From contig CAVNZM010000014.1 in assembly GCA_963693365.1 (NCBI GenBank), positions 62,001 through 126,000 of the forward strand: 64,000 nucleotides of DNA, given 5' to 3'. How positions within the stretch are numbered: the stretch's first letter is position 1; each line of letters begins with the position of its first letter. This document shows, piece by piece, positions 35,011 through 48,120 of this stretch. The stretch comes from Amoebidium appalachense. Lineage: Eukaryota > Ichthyosporea. Position numbers and translations under genes: made by a program. The notes beneath the pieces were generated by a model, which made no database searches, had not been told where the DNA came from, and saw only the letters and a program-made list of their open reading frames with translations.

Positions 35011-36119
35011 CCCCCCCCCCCCCCCCTCATTTCTCTCTCTCTCTCTCTCTCTCTCTTTCTCCTTCAGTCTCTCTCTCTCTCCCTCCTTGTCCCTCTCTCT
35101 CTCCCCTCTCCCTCCCTCCCCTCTCCCTTCTCCCCTCTCGTCTCTCTCTCCCTCTCACTCTCCTTCTCCCTCAGCCTCTCCCTATCTCTCTCCCTCTCTC
35201 TCTATCTCTCTCAATTTCTCTCCCTCCCCCTTCCCCTCCCCCCTCCCGCCCTCTCTTTCTTTCTCTCCTCGACATGCGGGTGAATGCATGTGTGTGTGGT
35301 GTTTGTGAATGGTGGATGTGTGCGTGCCTGTGTTGTACTAATGTGTGACCTATTCAGTCTTCCCCCGTCCCTCCCCTCCCCCCCCCCCCCCCCCCCCCCC
35401 TTCCTGGAGGGGGGGGGGACAGATAAAATGGTTCTGGGTTTCCTTCTCGCAAAAGAGAGGAACGAGTGCAATGTTATCACTCCCTGTGAATGGGTAAAGC
35501 AGGGGGTTGATTCTTTCCTGTTCAACGTGGTGCTGTGTCTTTCAGCCCGTGCATGAAATACTTGTGTGTGTGGTGGGTGACTGTTTGGTTGTGTGTTAAA
35601 CATGTTTACACTTGTAAGGCTAGGTGGGTGCCTGTGTGTGTCCATGTGTCGGCATGCAAATGCAAGAATAGTACGTGTGTTCAGGTACGCTCATGTGCAT
35701 GTGTGTGCCTTTTTAGGGCATGTGTATGTATGTCTGCAGGTGCTTGTGTGTGTGTGTGATATCTGTGTGTGTGTGTGTGTGTGCATGTGCCTGAATTCGT
35801 AAGTGTGTGCCTGCATGTGCATGGCCATGTGTTTGTGAAGTTGTGTGTACATGTGCATGTGTTTAAGTGTGCACGTGCTTGCATGTACAAGTGTGTATGT
35901 GTGTGCATGTGTGCAAGTGCACGCGTAAATGTGTGTCTGTGTGCACGTGGCACTCACCGTGTATTCGTTTGTGCACTGAACACGGAATGCATTGAGCTCA
36001 TTGGCCAGCGCAGCCTTCTCTGCACTCATCCAAAGTCAGACGTCTTTTCGCTTCTAAGATAGATGGGAACAAACGCACAATTCTTCAAACCTGCGCCCCT
36101 CCCGCCTGCCTCCCCATCC

Positions 36120-36200
<81 letters not shown>

Positions 36201-36493
36201 TCATGTACAAAGGCACACCACCCAACCCAGAACGCACCCACACACACAGGGCAGACTCACACACACACCTATGTATACGTGCGCGCACATACACACACAC
36301 ACACGCACACACACACACGCACACACACACACACACACACACCTCCATCTCAGCTCTCCGTTACTGGTCCTACCTTTCCAGAAACTATCCATCACCCAAT
36401 CTCTTCCCCATGGCTTAAGAGCAAGATGGGGGAAGGGGAGGGGTTGGGGGAGGTGCATAGTAACACGTAACACGAGGAAAGATAGAGGAAGAG

Positions 36494-36529
<36 letters not shown>

Positions 36530-37544
36530 GGGGGAGAGGGGGACAGAAAAGAAGGGATTCAAACTACAGAGGAACACGGGTGGGATGACGATGGAAGAGC
36601 AGGTGGGCACTAGCAATCAGGGGCCGGGGGGGGGGGGGGGGGGGGGGAGGGGGCCGTAGATGTGCAGGAGGTTACGTATATCCAAATATGGTGTATGCCT
36701 CCACAAACGAATAGTGTGGTGGTCATGGTTGTAAGAAATGGGTTTGAGGGTCAGGGTTGAAGGCATGTGTGTGTGTGTGTGTGTGTTGGGGAGGGGGGTG
36801 GTGGTGGTGGTGGTGGTGGTTGGGGGGGGGAGGGGGAATTGATACCATTCTGGAAGGTGGCGGAAGGTTGGAACAGGCCCGTGGGTGTGGGCCCAGCAAT
36901 AAAGGCCAGGGGGGGCAGGTTGTTCAGCGACCAGGGCACACCATCCATGGCGGGCAGTGGCTCGTTGGTTGTGGGTGACACAGAGGCGGGACGGGGAGGT
37001 TGGGGGGGGCCGAGAGCAGGCCCCTGGGATGGCCGTGGAGGTGGGGGGGAGCTGTGCCTGGCTGGGCATAGGGCACAGGGGGGGCAGGGGGGGAATGTAT
37101 GAGCCCTGGGGTGCCAGGGGAGGGTGGGGGGAGGCGGGGGCATAGGGGCCGGTGGGTGTGGGTGACCAGTTCGGGTATGGGGCAGGCTGGGGGGTGTATG
37201 GGCCCTGGAAGGCTGGGTATAGGCCACCCTGGGGGGGCACATAGCTGGGGCCCTGCCCTGAGGCCTCAGCTTCCTTGGAGGTTGGTGGTGGTGGTGGCGG
37301 TGGCTGCGGCCTAGAACTTAGGTTAGTGCGTGTCGGGGCACTGAACCAAGAGCAGTTCTAAAAGGGGGGGGAAGGGGGGGGGGGGGGGCAGAGTGGAGGT
37401 TTGGGAGAGGGGGGATGGGGGGATGGGGCGAACTCGGGTGCCGGGGGGAGGGGCCGGAGGAGGGGCAGGGGGGGGGGGGGGGGGAGAGGGGGAGGGGGGG
37501 GGGGGGGGAACAGAGGAGGTGGCGAGTAGCGGGAAGGAACGGGG

Positions 37545-37576
<32 letters not shown>

Positions 37577-38195
37577 TGCAGAGGGTAGGGATGAATGGGG
37601 GAGAAGAACCAGGGAAGTTCACAGTCAAAAACTGTACTGTCTTTCGTGCCTGCATGATTCCTGCTTTTCATGTACTCAGCAGCAGAAAAGGTTGTGTCGT
37701 GCACTTTCTCTGCCACGGTGCTAGTGTGGGGAGAGAACGGTTGTCGGTGCCCCATCTGTCTCTATTCGATTCCAAGCACAGGTCCCGCCAAATTGTCTAC
37801 GCGAGCCTTTCACCCGTGAGAAATGTAAAGGCATTTGAACACACGTGTTATTTATATCTATTTTGAATAGAGTTATCTCTGTGCTGTGCGTGCTTGTTTC
37901 TCCCGTGATCCTTGGTGGCCCCTTCCTGTACACTCTGTACCAATTCGTGTTGTGTGCCCCATACCAAAGCAACAACAAGGCAGGCAGGGACAGGCACGTA
38001 CCCAGAACTCGAACTGCCGGGTAGCGAGGCATCGATTGCACTCAGGTCGTATGGCGTGTATGCCGGAGGTGCCTCTGTTGGTGTGTTGTAAGGGGAAACA
38101 ACAGGCGGCCGCCCCGCGGGTTCCCCCGCCCCGCCCGCGGGGTGTGTGTGCCCGGGGGCTGAGGCGTTGGCAAAGGGATCGTACCCTCCACTCAT
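32974..38195 (-). CDS. unrecognised proline-rich N-terminus / basic coiled-coil C-terminus protein, frame broken in exon 2
   Basis: Five minus-strand exons: 38195-38002, 37310-36846, 36019-35958, 34634-34395, 33327-32974 (1315 nt, one base too many; 437 aa if one base is dropped). Exon 1 starts [15 protein letters not shown]. Exon 2 is Pro/Gly/Tyr-rich ([15 protein letters not shown]) up to about 37010, then continues sensibly only in the next frame ([14 protein letters not shown]). The G8 run at 37002-37009 and the G7 run at about 37043-37049 are candidates for the shift. Exons 3-5 give a helical, highly charged region: [82 protein letters not shown], then a Gln/Ala/His tail ending VPVVPRQN. 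The layout suggests a membrane-curvature or scaffold protein, but I cannot assign a family. Divergent from talin. Confidence 0.7.
33682..33837 (-). repeat. dispersed repeat A, copy A2
   Basis: Minus-strand copy, in sense with its host gene, in the last intron of the 32974-38195 gene. On its own strand it reads TGGGCCCTCCCTGAGGATGG ... GTACTTCGTGCCGTGTTCCG CTTTCAA and then poly(C) (plus-strand G tract to 33681). Confidence 0.75.
34240..34385. repeat. 36-bp tandem repeat, four copies
   Basis: Unit ACGACTGTGTGTGTCATGCA followed by TGCAGTGTACATATGT, nearly identical copies, in the last intron of the minus-strand gene. Confidence 0.95.
36121..36185. repeat. compound C(n)A(n) tract
   Basis: About 40 C followed directly by about 25 A, then (GAAAA)n. 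Confidence 0.9.
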
Positions 38196-39621
38196 GGCGA
38201 AAGAATACTGATTAGAGGTGGCCAAGGAGTCATTTTTTCAGTTGTTTAAAACTGAGTCAAAGAGTCACAAGCGATCGGTGATTATGAATTCCCTAAACAC
38301 GCTCAAAACATTTAACGCCGGTACTTGGTTGGATATCAAGTCATTTTAGAAATAAGTTTACCGTGTGTGGTTATAGTATCAGCTGCGTGCAAAGCCGACA
38401 TAAGACTGTGAGATCAGCAGATGACGTAATCATTTTTCGGTGATACCACAGCACCCACTGGAGTCGCCGAGTCAAGCAGTCGAGTTTTCATGATACAGTA
38501 TGTGTTAGTAGAACACAGCAAAAAAACCATAGAGTCTTATGCATTGTCGTTAAACAAAGGAGTGGCTGGTTTCTTCAAATATCCCAACGCATTTACATAT
38601 GATGAATATTTCTGAAGACTGGTACCAGGCCCGGCGGATTCATGGCAATATGCGGCCCAGCGCGGGCCACGCGCGTGTGCCGCGATCACAGCACCTCGCC
38701 GAGCAACAAACAACCAGCTAATCCCCATCTATTTACTAATATCAGGATCTAAGTGGATAAATATTATACATTAATTACTGAGCACGGGAGAAGAAGCCTG
38801 GGCCATAATATACACATATATGCTCTCTCTGTAGACGGTCACTGGGTGCGGCCCGCTGTCGCCAAAGGGTGCGCAGTCAGCCAATAGTATGCTTCAGCGA
38901 CCTGCGCCATAGTACCTGCCATATTTGGGTGATTGAACCAAACGCCGATTGGTTGGTCGTTTCGCGCAGGAACCATTTCCCACCACCAACGCAACACACA
39001 GCCGTTCACTTCACCACCCCACGAAGGAGAGAAACTTGTACTAACATGAGTAGATGTGATTAAGGAGGGGCATATAGCTAGAGACGATAGACGAACGGAG
39101 GAAGCCCATATATATAGAAACCAAGCTACTAACGGGTAAGTGTGTTATTTCTAGACAGAGGATAGGCGCTGGAACCGTGATGGATCCGAACCAGTGCTAG
39201 ATCTGGCTTGCTTTGTCGCAACGCAAACAAGGCCCACACAAGAGGGATATATAGCAACAAGGTTGCCACACACAGTAGTCTAGGCTTTGCCCGGTTGTTA
39301 GTAAATAGGCTAAGTTAGAAGTTACTTTTCAAAGTGCCGTTCTACACAATCAATGTTTAGTAGTCGTGGCTTCGAAGTAACACTATGGGGTAGTGTACGC
39401 AGTGTAACAAACAACCCCGATTGTTCAGACACGGGCTTAAGAAATCACTTTGATACCGTTCTACACAACCAATGTCAAATATTCATGACTGAAAAGTGAT
39501 ATTTTTTAGAGCACGGTGTAACAGTCAACCCATCACCTCCCCCCTCCCCCCTCCCCCCTTCCACCACCCACCCATCCAACCTTCCCTCCCCTGCCCCCAG
39601 GGAACAAGCCAAACCGCCAAA
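38196..39621. promoter_or_regulatory. shared divergent promoter region of talin and the 38195 gene
   Basis: 1.4 kb, AT-richer and free of long simple repeats, between two outward-facing start codons. ATTGG motif near 38948. A diverged duplication sits at about 39320-39415 and 39440-39533 (both with CCGTTCTACACAA and CAATGT). No clear TATA box next to either ATG. Confidence 0.5.
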
Positions 39622-40597
39622 ATGTCGATGATATCACTCCGAATAGATGTGGTGGACCAGAAAGCCACGCGAACTATGCAGGTATGTAAAGCTGAAATAT
39701 ACACAACAGACCTGCCCACGGTATAATGTAGCTGGTTTTTAAGCTGGTTATGAAGATATGCACTGGTTGGTGTAAGGGGAAGATGTAATCTAAGGGGAAG
39801 ATGTAATCTGCAAAATAGACTTTCTTTTCACCTTGGGGCTTCCCTATGTTATGAGATGAAAACATGAAGTTCAGTTGCCTGTTAATCTTGAAACGCAGTT
39901 TTTCTAGTTGAGTCTGGCTGAGTTTTTCTAGTTGAATCTAGTCCTAAAAGTTGCCTTCTGCAGTTCGATGGCTCCATGATTGTATACGATGTGTGCAAAG
40001 AAATTCAAGAAAGACTGGGAGAAGCTGCCGGTGGCTCAGATCACGGCTTGTTTATGCCGGATGTTGACTTTAGACGAGGGAAATGGCTCAACCCGGGCAG
40101 AACTCTGGATTACTACGACTTGAAGTCTGGGGTATGTGTTCCATGTATGAAGTGTTCCGTTTCGTTCTTATTAGCGGCCTACTCAGCTTTTCCACTACCA
40201 CATGCCTGTATTTCCCAGCATTTTGCTGGCTCACTTTTGGGCTTCCTCTGAAATATAAATTCACAACCTGTTTTGCTCTCTGGCATCAGTGGTTTTTGCT
40301 TATCCACCCCACACTTCTTTTGACTCTTTCTCCTCCCTCCCTCCCCCCTTCTCTCCCCTCCTTCCTCCCCCGGGCTCGTAGTATCCCTCTTCCTCCAATC
40401 ACCATCACTTGCTTGCTTGTTACCACCGCCAGTCTCACTCACCCATCCCACCCATCCCACCCTCCGTATACCAGTCTTTCCTTTCCACACCTCTCCCTCC
40501 TTCGATTCCGGCTCACTCACGCACACGCATTTCTCTCTTCTCTTTCTCACTCATTCACTCACACACACACGCACGCACACACACACACACACACACA

Positions 40598-40687
<90 letters not shown>

Positions 40688-41070
40688 GGTTGTGTGCACG
40701 CGTGCGTGCATGCGTGTGTGTGTGTCTGCATGTGCGGAGGGGGGGGGGGGGGGGGGTCTGTCGCTACCCCCCTCCCTCCCTCCCCCCCCCCCCCCCCCTC
40801 TCTCTCTCCTCTTCCTCCATCCCCCCCTCCCCCCCGTTTTTCGTCGACGGGGGTGAATGGGTCGGAAACTTTGGTACTGCGGATGACTTGGGCCCCCTCT
40901 GAAGATGGGCCCTGGGTATTGTGCATGCTCTCATATGCGCTCTGCATTGTGTTGTCCGTTATGAATGTGTACTTTGTGCTCTTCAGCACATTCTAAACTG
41001 CCTGCCCTCCCCCCCCCCCCCTCCCCCCTCTCTCTCTCCCCCCCCCCCCCTCTCTCTCTCTCTCTCTCCC

Positions 41071-41101
<31 letters not shown>

Positions 41102-41970
41102 ACACACTTCCTCCCCCTAGAAAGAGCTTGTGCCGAGGGCAACTAGTCACTGTCCCTCTTTCATATGTGTTTGGGTGTGTGTGTGCGTGTGCAGTGCAGC
41201 TGTTTTTGGCCAACCCAGGGATGCATACGTGGGGATGAAAGCGTGTCTGGGTCGGCGATTTGTTCCCTTCTTCGACATGGATTTGTAATGTTCAGATGCT
41301 CTTGCCTTTTGAAGAGTCGGTTTTGAATTTTTTCAACACCTACAACACACAAGTATCCACGAAGGCAAGCAGACACACATTCATACACACACACACACAC
41401 ACGTTTGTGTCCTCGGGCTAGAAACGATCTATGCACGTTTCCTATATAAGCCAAACCACACACAACCCACACTCATGGCCTCATGCCCATCAACCCCCCC
41501 CCCCCCCCCCCCCCCCTCTCTCCCCCCCCCCCCCCCCCCCAAAAAAAAAAAAAAAAAAAAAAAACTACCATGATCCCCCCCCCCCCTCTCTCCCACCACC
41601 ACCACCACCCCCCACCCCTTGTGGGTGGGCTCTGTGTGGATGCATACTTTGTGTGTGCTCCTCGGCGTCTGCATTTTGTTCACCGTGGATGTGCACTTCG
41701 TAGTCTGTGGTCCAATCTAACCGCCTCTCTCTTAGGACCTCGTGGAGTACAAGAAGAAGCACCGGGCCATCCGCGTGATTTTGATGGACGAGTCCCAGCG
41801 CACAGTGCTGATCGACGACAGCCAGAATGTGGGCCAGATCATCCGCTCGATCTGCGCACGCATCAACCTGTCAAACCCAGACGAGTTTTCCCTCACATGT
41901 ATGAATCCCTGTCTTTGCTAGATGCAGCGGGTGGAACTCGGAGGAGAAGAGGAAGGGGGGGGGGGGATGG

Positions 41971-42001
<31 letters not shown>

Positions 42002-42604
42002 GGGGGGGGGGTATTAACCACGGGTTTAGCTGTTGGTAGCAAGGACATGGGATTAGAAAGTTTACGTAACGGGCACGTGTAGTCCCTAGATGGTGATTTT
42101 AAACAGCTGAGGGCATGTGAGGGAAGATGGCATTTGGTGTGTAAGGGTGTGTGTGCGTGGTGGTTTGGGGGGGGGGGGGGGGGGGGGGGACTTTTTTTTG
42201 TGTTATGGTGGGTAGATGCCTTTCACTGTTCGTGTTGTAGCCGGCCAGTTTAGATGTGGGTGTGTGCTTGTACGTTGCCGTCCAGTGGGAGTGTGCACGT
42301 TTACTTGTATTTTTTGAAGGGTGCATGTGGTGTAGTGCCCCAGGGCAGGAGGGCGGGCGGGGGGAGGAAGGGAGGGGGGGAGGGGGGGGCAGAGGGGGAA
42401 GGGTAACTTGTAATGGTTGGCGTGTAGGCATAAAGCATGGTTGAAGCTGACACATTGAAAACCAGGTGATGCTCTTGATAAAGAGTCCAAGTCGGATATG
42501 GGGATCTACGAGGATTCCAAAAAGGAAAAGCAGGCAAAGGAGAAGGACGCTAAGAAGATGACTAAGCTGCAGGAGAAGCTGCACACCGACGACGAATGTA
42601 GGCT

Positions 42605-42654
<50 letters not shown>

Positions 42655-42813
42655 CGGGAAATGTGCATTTGGTAGTTTCGGTAGAAGTTTATTTCTGTGT
42701 GTGTGTGTGTGTGTGTGTGTTCTTTGCCAATATTCTCTTTTGCAAATAATTTAAGCAACACACTTGATGATGCACGGGTGCAAATGGTGGCAGTCCTTGC
42801 CACTGGCCCTTTT

Positions 42814-42846
<33 letters not shown>

Positions 42847-43113
42847 AACAAAAATGATTGTGTTTGAACACCCCGTGTGTGTTGGCGTATATAAATATGA
42901 AGTTGCGGCCACATGTCCTGACAATGCACTGCAGTGCTGTGGTTGAACCACGACAAGACCTTGCGAGAGCAGGGTGTAAAGGACACTGATTCCGTGCGCC
43001 TACGAAAGAAGTTTTTCTTCTCCGATCAGAATGTGGATCGTAATGATCCCGTCCAACTGAATCTGATGTATGTTCAGGTAAGCAATACATATTACTCCCC
43101 CCCCTCCTCCCCT

Positions 43114-43148
<35 letters not shown>

Positions 43149-44324
43149 CCGTCTACCCGCCTCTTGTTCTTGTTCCACTACAGCTACCCCCTTGCCCCCC
43201 GTCACCTCACTCTGCCACCCCTCTCCCTCCCATCCCCCCCCCCCCCCTAATGTTGCATACTTGAATGCTTGCCTCTGCATATGTCCTGCACCATGCTTCT
43301 CATCGTGTATGTGTACTTCCTACCGTGTTCCGCATTCAAACCCCCCCTCTGCTCCTGCTTAGCAAAGTCATGTGCACGTGGCCCCATTTCATGCTTCTCA
43401 CCCCCATGCCTCCCTCTTTGTGCCCACAAACACCCCACACTGTCCCATAACACTGTGCTCCGTGTTGTCACTGTGCGCTATTATGCATGCACGACCAGAT
43501 GCTGACATTTTTTTATGCAGGCACGTGACGACATCCTCAAGAGCCTGCACCCGTGCACTTTGGAGGAGGCCATCCAGTTTGCGGCCATGCAGTGCCAGAT
43601 CCAGCTGGGCGACCACAACCCTGACACACACCTGCCTGGGTCTATCGAGTACGTGCTAACTGCTTGCTGTATGGCCCCATGTGTATGTTATGTCTATGGC
43701 CCCATATGCCGGCGTCTATATGTTTTATAGTGGGTGATGTGCATGTTGGGCTATGTATTCATGTAGCCGTGTATGTGTATAGCTCTGCCCACTGCCTGTG
43801 CCATGCATGTGTTTTGCTTTGCCTCTTAGACCGTTATGTTCTGCATGTAGAATGCCGATTGAGCAAGATTTACATGTCTGCTAACTGTTTTTGTGCAGTC
43901 TGCGAACATACCTGCCGGAGGAGCACAGCAAAGTCAAGGACGTGGCCAAGCGCATCTTCACAGAGCACCGCAAGCTCAAGGGCATGACGGACCTCAATGC
44001 AAAGTACCGCTACATCCAGCTGTGCCGCTCCCTCAAGACATACGGCATGACCTTCTTCCTGGTCAAGGAGAAGGTCAAAGGCAAGAACAAGCTGGTCCCC
44101 CGCCTGCTGGGCATATCACGTGATAGCATCATGAGGGTGGATGAGACCACAAAGGAGGTCATCAAGACGTGGCCCCTCACTACTGTGCGCCGCTGGGCTG
44201 CATCTCCAAACAGGTAACTGTGTGTGTGTGTGTGGGTGCTGGGGGTCCCGGGGGGGGGGGGGGGGGGGGGGGGGCATCTTGTGTGGATGTGCGTGGTTGG
44301 TGTGTAGGGGAGGAGGGGGCATCG

Positions 44325-44360
<36 letters not shown>

Positions 44361-47120
44361 TGTGTGTATTTATGGGTGTGCCTGTATCTGACACATGGTG
44401 GGCCCACAGCTTCACGTTGGACTTTGGAGACTACTCGGACGAGTACTACTCAGTGCAGACCACAGAGGGTGAAGCCATCTCACGTCTCATTGCAGGCTAC
44501 ATCGACTTCATCATTAAGAAGAAGAAAGAGTCCGAGTTCCGCCCACCAGAGGACGAGGGAGCCTCAGTCACCACCACAGAGAACATCAGCGGGGCCAAGG
44601 GCACAGCAATCCACTTTCTGGGGTCATCGATTGGTCGGGCCACCACGACCAATGTTGGCCGTGTGGGTGTGGTGCAGGGCACACGGGGGGGTGTGCAGGC
44701 AAGCACACGGTCTGGGGTCAAGGCCATTACCATGGGTGCCACTGGGTTGGCTGGGGCAGGCCCACGTGGCGGCCTACTGGCAATCACTACGGGTGCTGAT
44801 GCCGGTGCACTGGCCAAGGTGTGTGTGTGTGTGAGGGCGCGGGCCTTGGGGGGGGGGGGGGGGGGGAGGGGGGAGAAATGGGGGGAATGGTGACTCATGT
44901 GTGTGTGTGGTGCAGGCGGAGGAGGGGCTGTTCACGGCGCGGTCAGCGCTTCAGGGCAACATCCAGTCCGGATATGCCACGGTCAACAACTGCAACTCGG
45001 ACCTCAACAACCCCACATCCCTGCCCCCCCTGGGCAACGACCCTGCGTCTATTTCGTGGAAGCGCCAGACACAGGACATCAACTGCCAGAACGTCAATGC
45101 GCAGCTGGCAGCCCTGTGTGCCACCACGGCAAACATCATGATGCTGACATCGGCAGACAAGGACCAGCAGACACTGCTGGCTACTGGTTCCGCTGTGGTG
45201 TCTATGACTAGGTGCGTGTTTTACCCATCTGTGTGTGTGTGTGTGTGCATGCATGGTGCAATGGGGTGCTAACAGTGTTGGTTTCATGCAGCAACCTGTC
45301 TGAGCTGACCAAGGGCACCAAGCTGCTAGCTGCCCTAGCCGATGATGAAGACTCAAGTGAGAACTTGCTTCAGTCTGCACGCAACCTTGCCGATGCCACG
45401 TCCAAACTGTTCCAGGCAGTGAGTCCAGACAGCGAGATGGAGCGCAAGGACCTGATTATGGCCGCTAATGCCGTGGCAACAAACACGAAGGAGCTGCTGA
45501 CCGTACGTGCCCTGCTGTGTTTGTGTATGTGTGGGTGTGGGTGTGGGTGTGTAGGGGGCAAAGAGGGTGTGTGGGGGGGGGAGGTTTGGGCTGGATGGGG
45601 TAGTAGCTAACATGGGGGGGGCAACAGTTGATGCCCAAGGACCCTGAGGTTGATGAGCGGTGCCAAGATGAGCTAGTGGGTCTGGCCAAGGCCGTGGCTG
45701 GTGCCGCCACAGGGCTCAATGCAGCAGCCAAGAATGTGGCCAACAGGGCAGACGACCCTGTGGCGCAGACCAAGGTCATTGAGGCTGCTAAGGCTGCAGT
45801 GGTATCCACCAGCCAGCTGGTGACATGCACGAAGGTGCTGGCACCCACCATCAACAACCTGCAGTGCCAGGAGGCACTGGTCCAGGCTGCCAAACTTCTG
45901 CTGGTGGCTGTAAACGACCTCAATGATGCTGGCCAGGCCGCATGCAACGACAAGAAGGCTACAGATGAGCTCACCGTGCAGGCCGCCAAGATGAAGGCCG
46001 CCATAGCTGCCCTTGTGCAGCGGTCCAAGAATGCAGGGGAGGCCATGGATGATGATCTGAGCTATGAGGCCTTGGCCAGTGATGCGCAGGCAAAGGCGCT
46101 GACCTGCGACATCAACAACCCCGACCAGGTGTCGGCACTCACCACGTGCATTGGGGAGCTGGTGCGTGCCATGCAGGCAGATGCTGAGCGGGACCCAGAC
46201 GATGCAAACAAGAGGCGCCTGTTGGAGGCCGCTGCAGCCCTGACGGTGGCATGCAAGGGGCTGAACGGCAACGACAGCAAGCTGCAAGAACTGCAGGGGC
46301 TGGTTACGGGTGTAGCAGCCGAGGCCAAGAAGAGGAAGGTGCTGCGGGGGCTGGAGGTAGCCGTCAAGAAGGCCACGCAGGTGTGCACGCAGCTGATAGC
46401 GGCCGCCACCAATGCCAGCGCCAGCAACCGCAATGCGGCCAGCCAGCAGCAACTTGCGGGCCAGGCCAGATTGATGGGGGACCAGCTAGCCACCCTTGTG
46501 GTTGCCGCAAAGGCCTTTGCCACGGACCGCCAGCTGCCCCAGGCGCAGCTAGGGCTCATCAACGAGAGCAAGCAGGCCATAGGCCCAGGCAGCAGGCTGG
46601 TGGCCACGGCAAAGGTGGCCACAGCCACAGTGGGAGACCAGGCGGCAGCAAAGCAGCTCAACAACTTCAGCAGGGCTGCAGCCGTGGCACTGACAGAGCT
46701 CAAGGCAGCACAGGAGGCGGCAGCCGAGGCCTGCGGGTCACTGGAGATAGCCGCTGCACTGGATGCTGTCAGGGCACTGGAGGCCCAGCTCACAGCGGCA
46801 AAGGCCCAGGTAGAGCAAGGCACACTCGAGGCTCAGCCCGGAGAGACGGCAGAGGCTGCGGCTATGGAGGTGGCTGCTATCACAAAGACTGTGGGGTCGT
46901 CCATGGCACAGCTGCTGTCTGCGGCCACCCAGCAGAACGAGAACTACACGGGCATTGCTGCAAAGGACACTACAAATGCACTGACTATCATGGCTGCTGC
47001 GACAAAGAGCGTGGCTGCTATGTCAATGGTGGGTGGGGCTGTGTCTTGCTTGCATGCGCCTTGCATGCTCATCACCCCATAATCCCCAGAGCGTGCACAC
47101 ACACATGCACACACAAGCAT

Positions 47121-47158
<38 letters not shown>

Positions 47159-48083
47159 TCACTCACTCACTCACTCACTCACTCACTCACTCACTCACTC
47201 ACTCACTCACTCACACGAGCACACACACACACACGAGCACACACATGCAAGCACAAGCACATAATCACACACACGCACACATTCACACGAGCACACACAC
47301 ACACTTACAAACATGGCCCTGGAATCACACGCACAGACTATGATTGATACTAACACTGCTGTTTGCAGGGCAAGATGCCAGTGGAGATGCTTGAAGTTGC
47401 CATTGCGGCCATGGCAGCCTCAGGGCAGCTGATCGGAGAGGCGCAGAATGCCCTGCAGAACCCTTCAGACCCCGAGAAGAACACCAAGCTGCAGAATGCA
47501 GCCAGGGCCGTGCAGAAGGCATTGCAGGATGTGGTCCAGGCCCTGCCCGGCCAGAGGGACATCGAGGATGCCCTCAGAAACGTCAAAAACGTACGTCGAA
47601 CACCCATCATATGGGATAGGAGGGGGAGGGGGGGGGAGGGAGAGAGATAAACAGCATACTGAAACTCTGCGCAAACGTACACATCAAAAACGTATGCTCC
47701 AGTCTGTAGAAGGGGGGGGGGGGGGGGGGGGGAGAGGATAGCACATACAGACACGTTGCATACTCTCACAAATGAGCGAGCACAGGTTCCGGGCGTAGTC
47801 GCATGGGGCCTGTCCAGCAGTGCATGTACGGTGTGCACGTTAGTCAGTGCTGACCACGTTGCTGCAGGCTGCCACCCGTCTGGATGCCGGCCAGTTCCCC
47901 ACCCTCAAAACCGGGGAGACCCCCGAGCAGGCCAAGGCCCGCCTCAACACGGCTGCCCTGGCCCTCAATGCTGCTGCTGCGGGCCTCGTGGCTGCCTCCC
48001 GTGGCTCCCCGGAACAGGTCAGTCCCCACTGCATTGCAGCCACCATCATGTGGCTGGGTGGGTGGTGGTTGGGGGGAGGGGGG

Positions 48084-48120
<37 letters not shown>

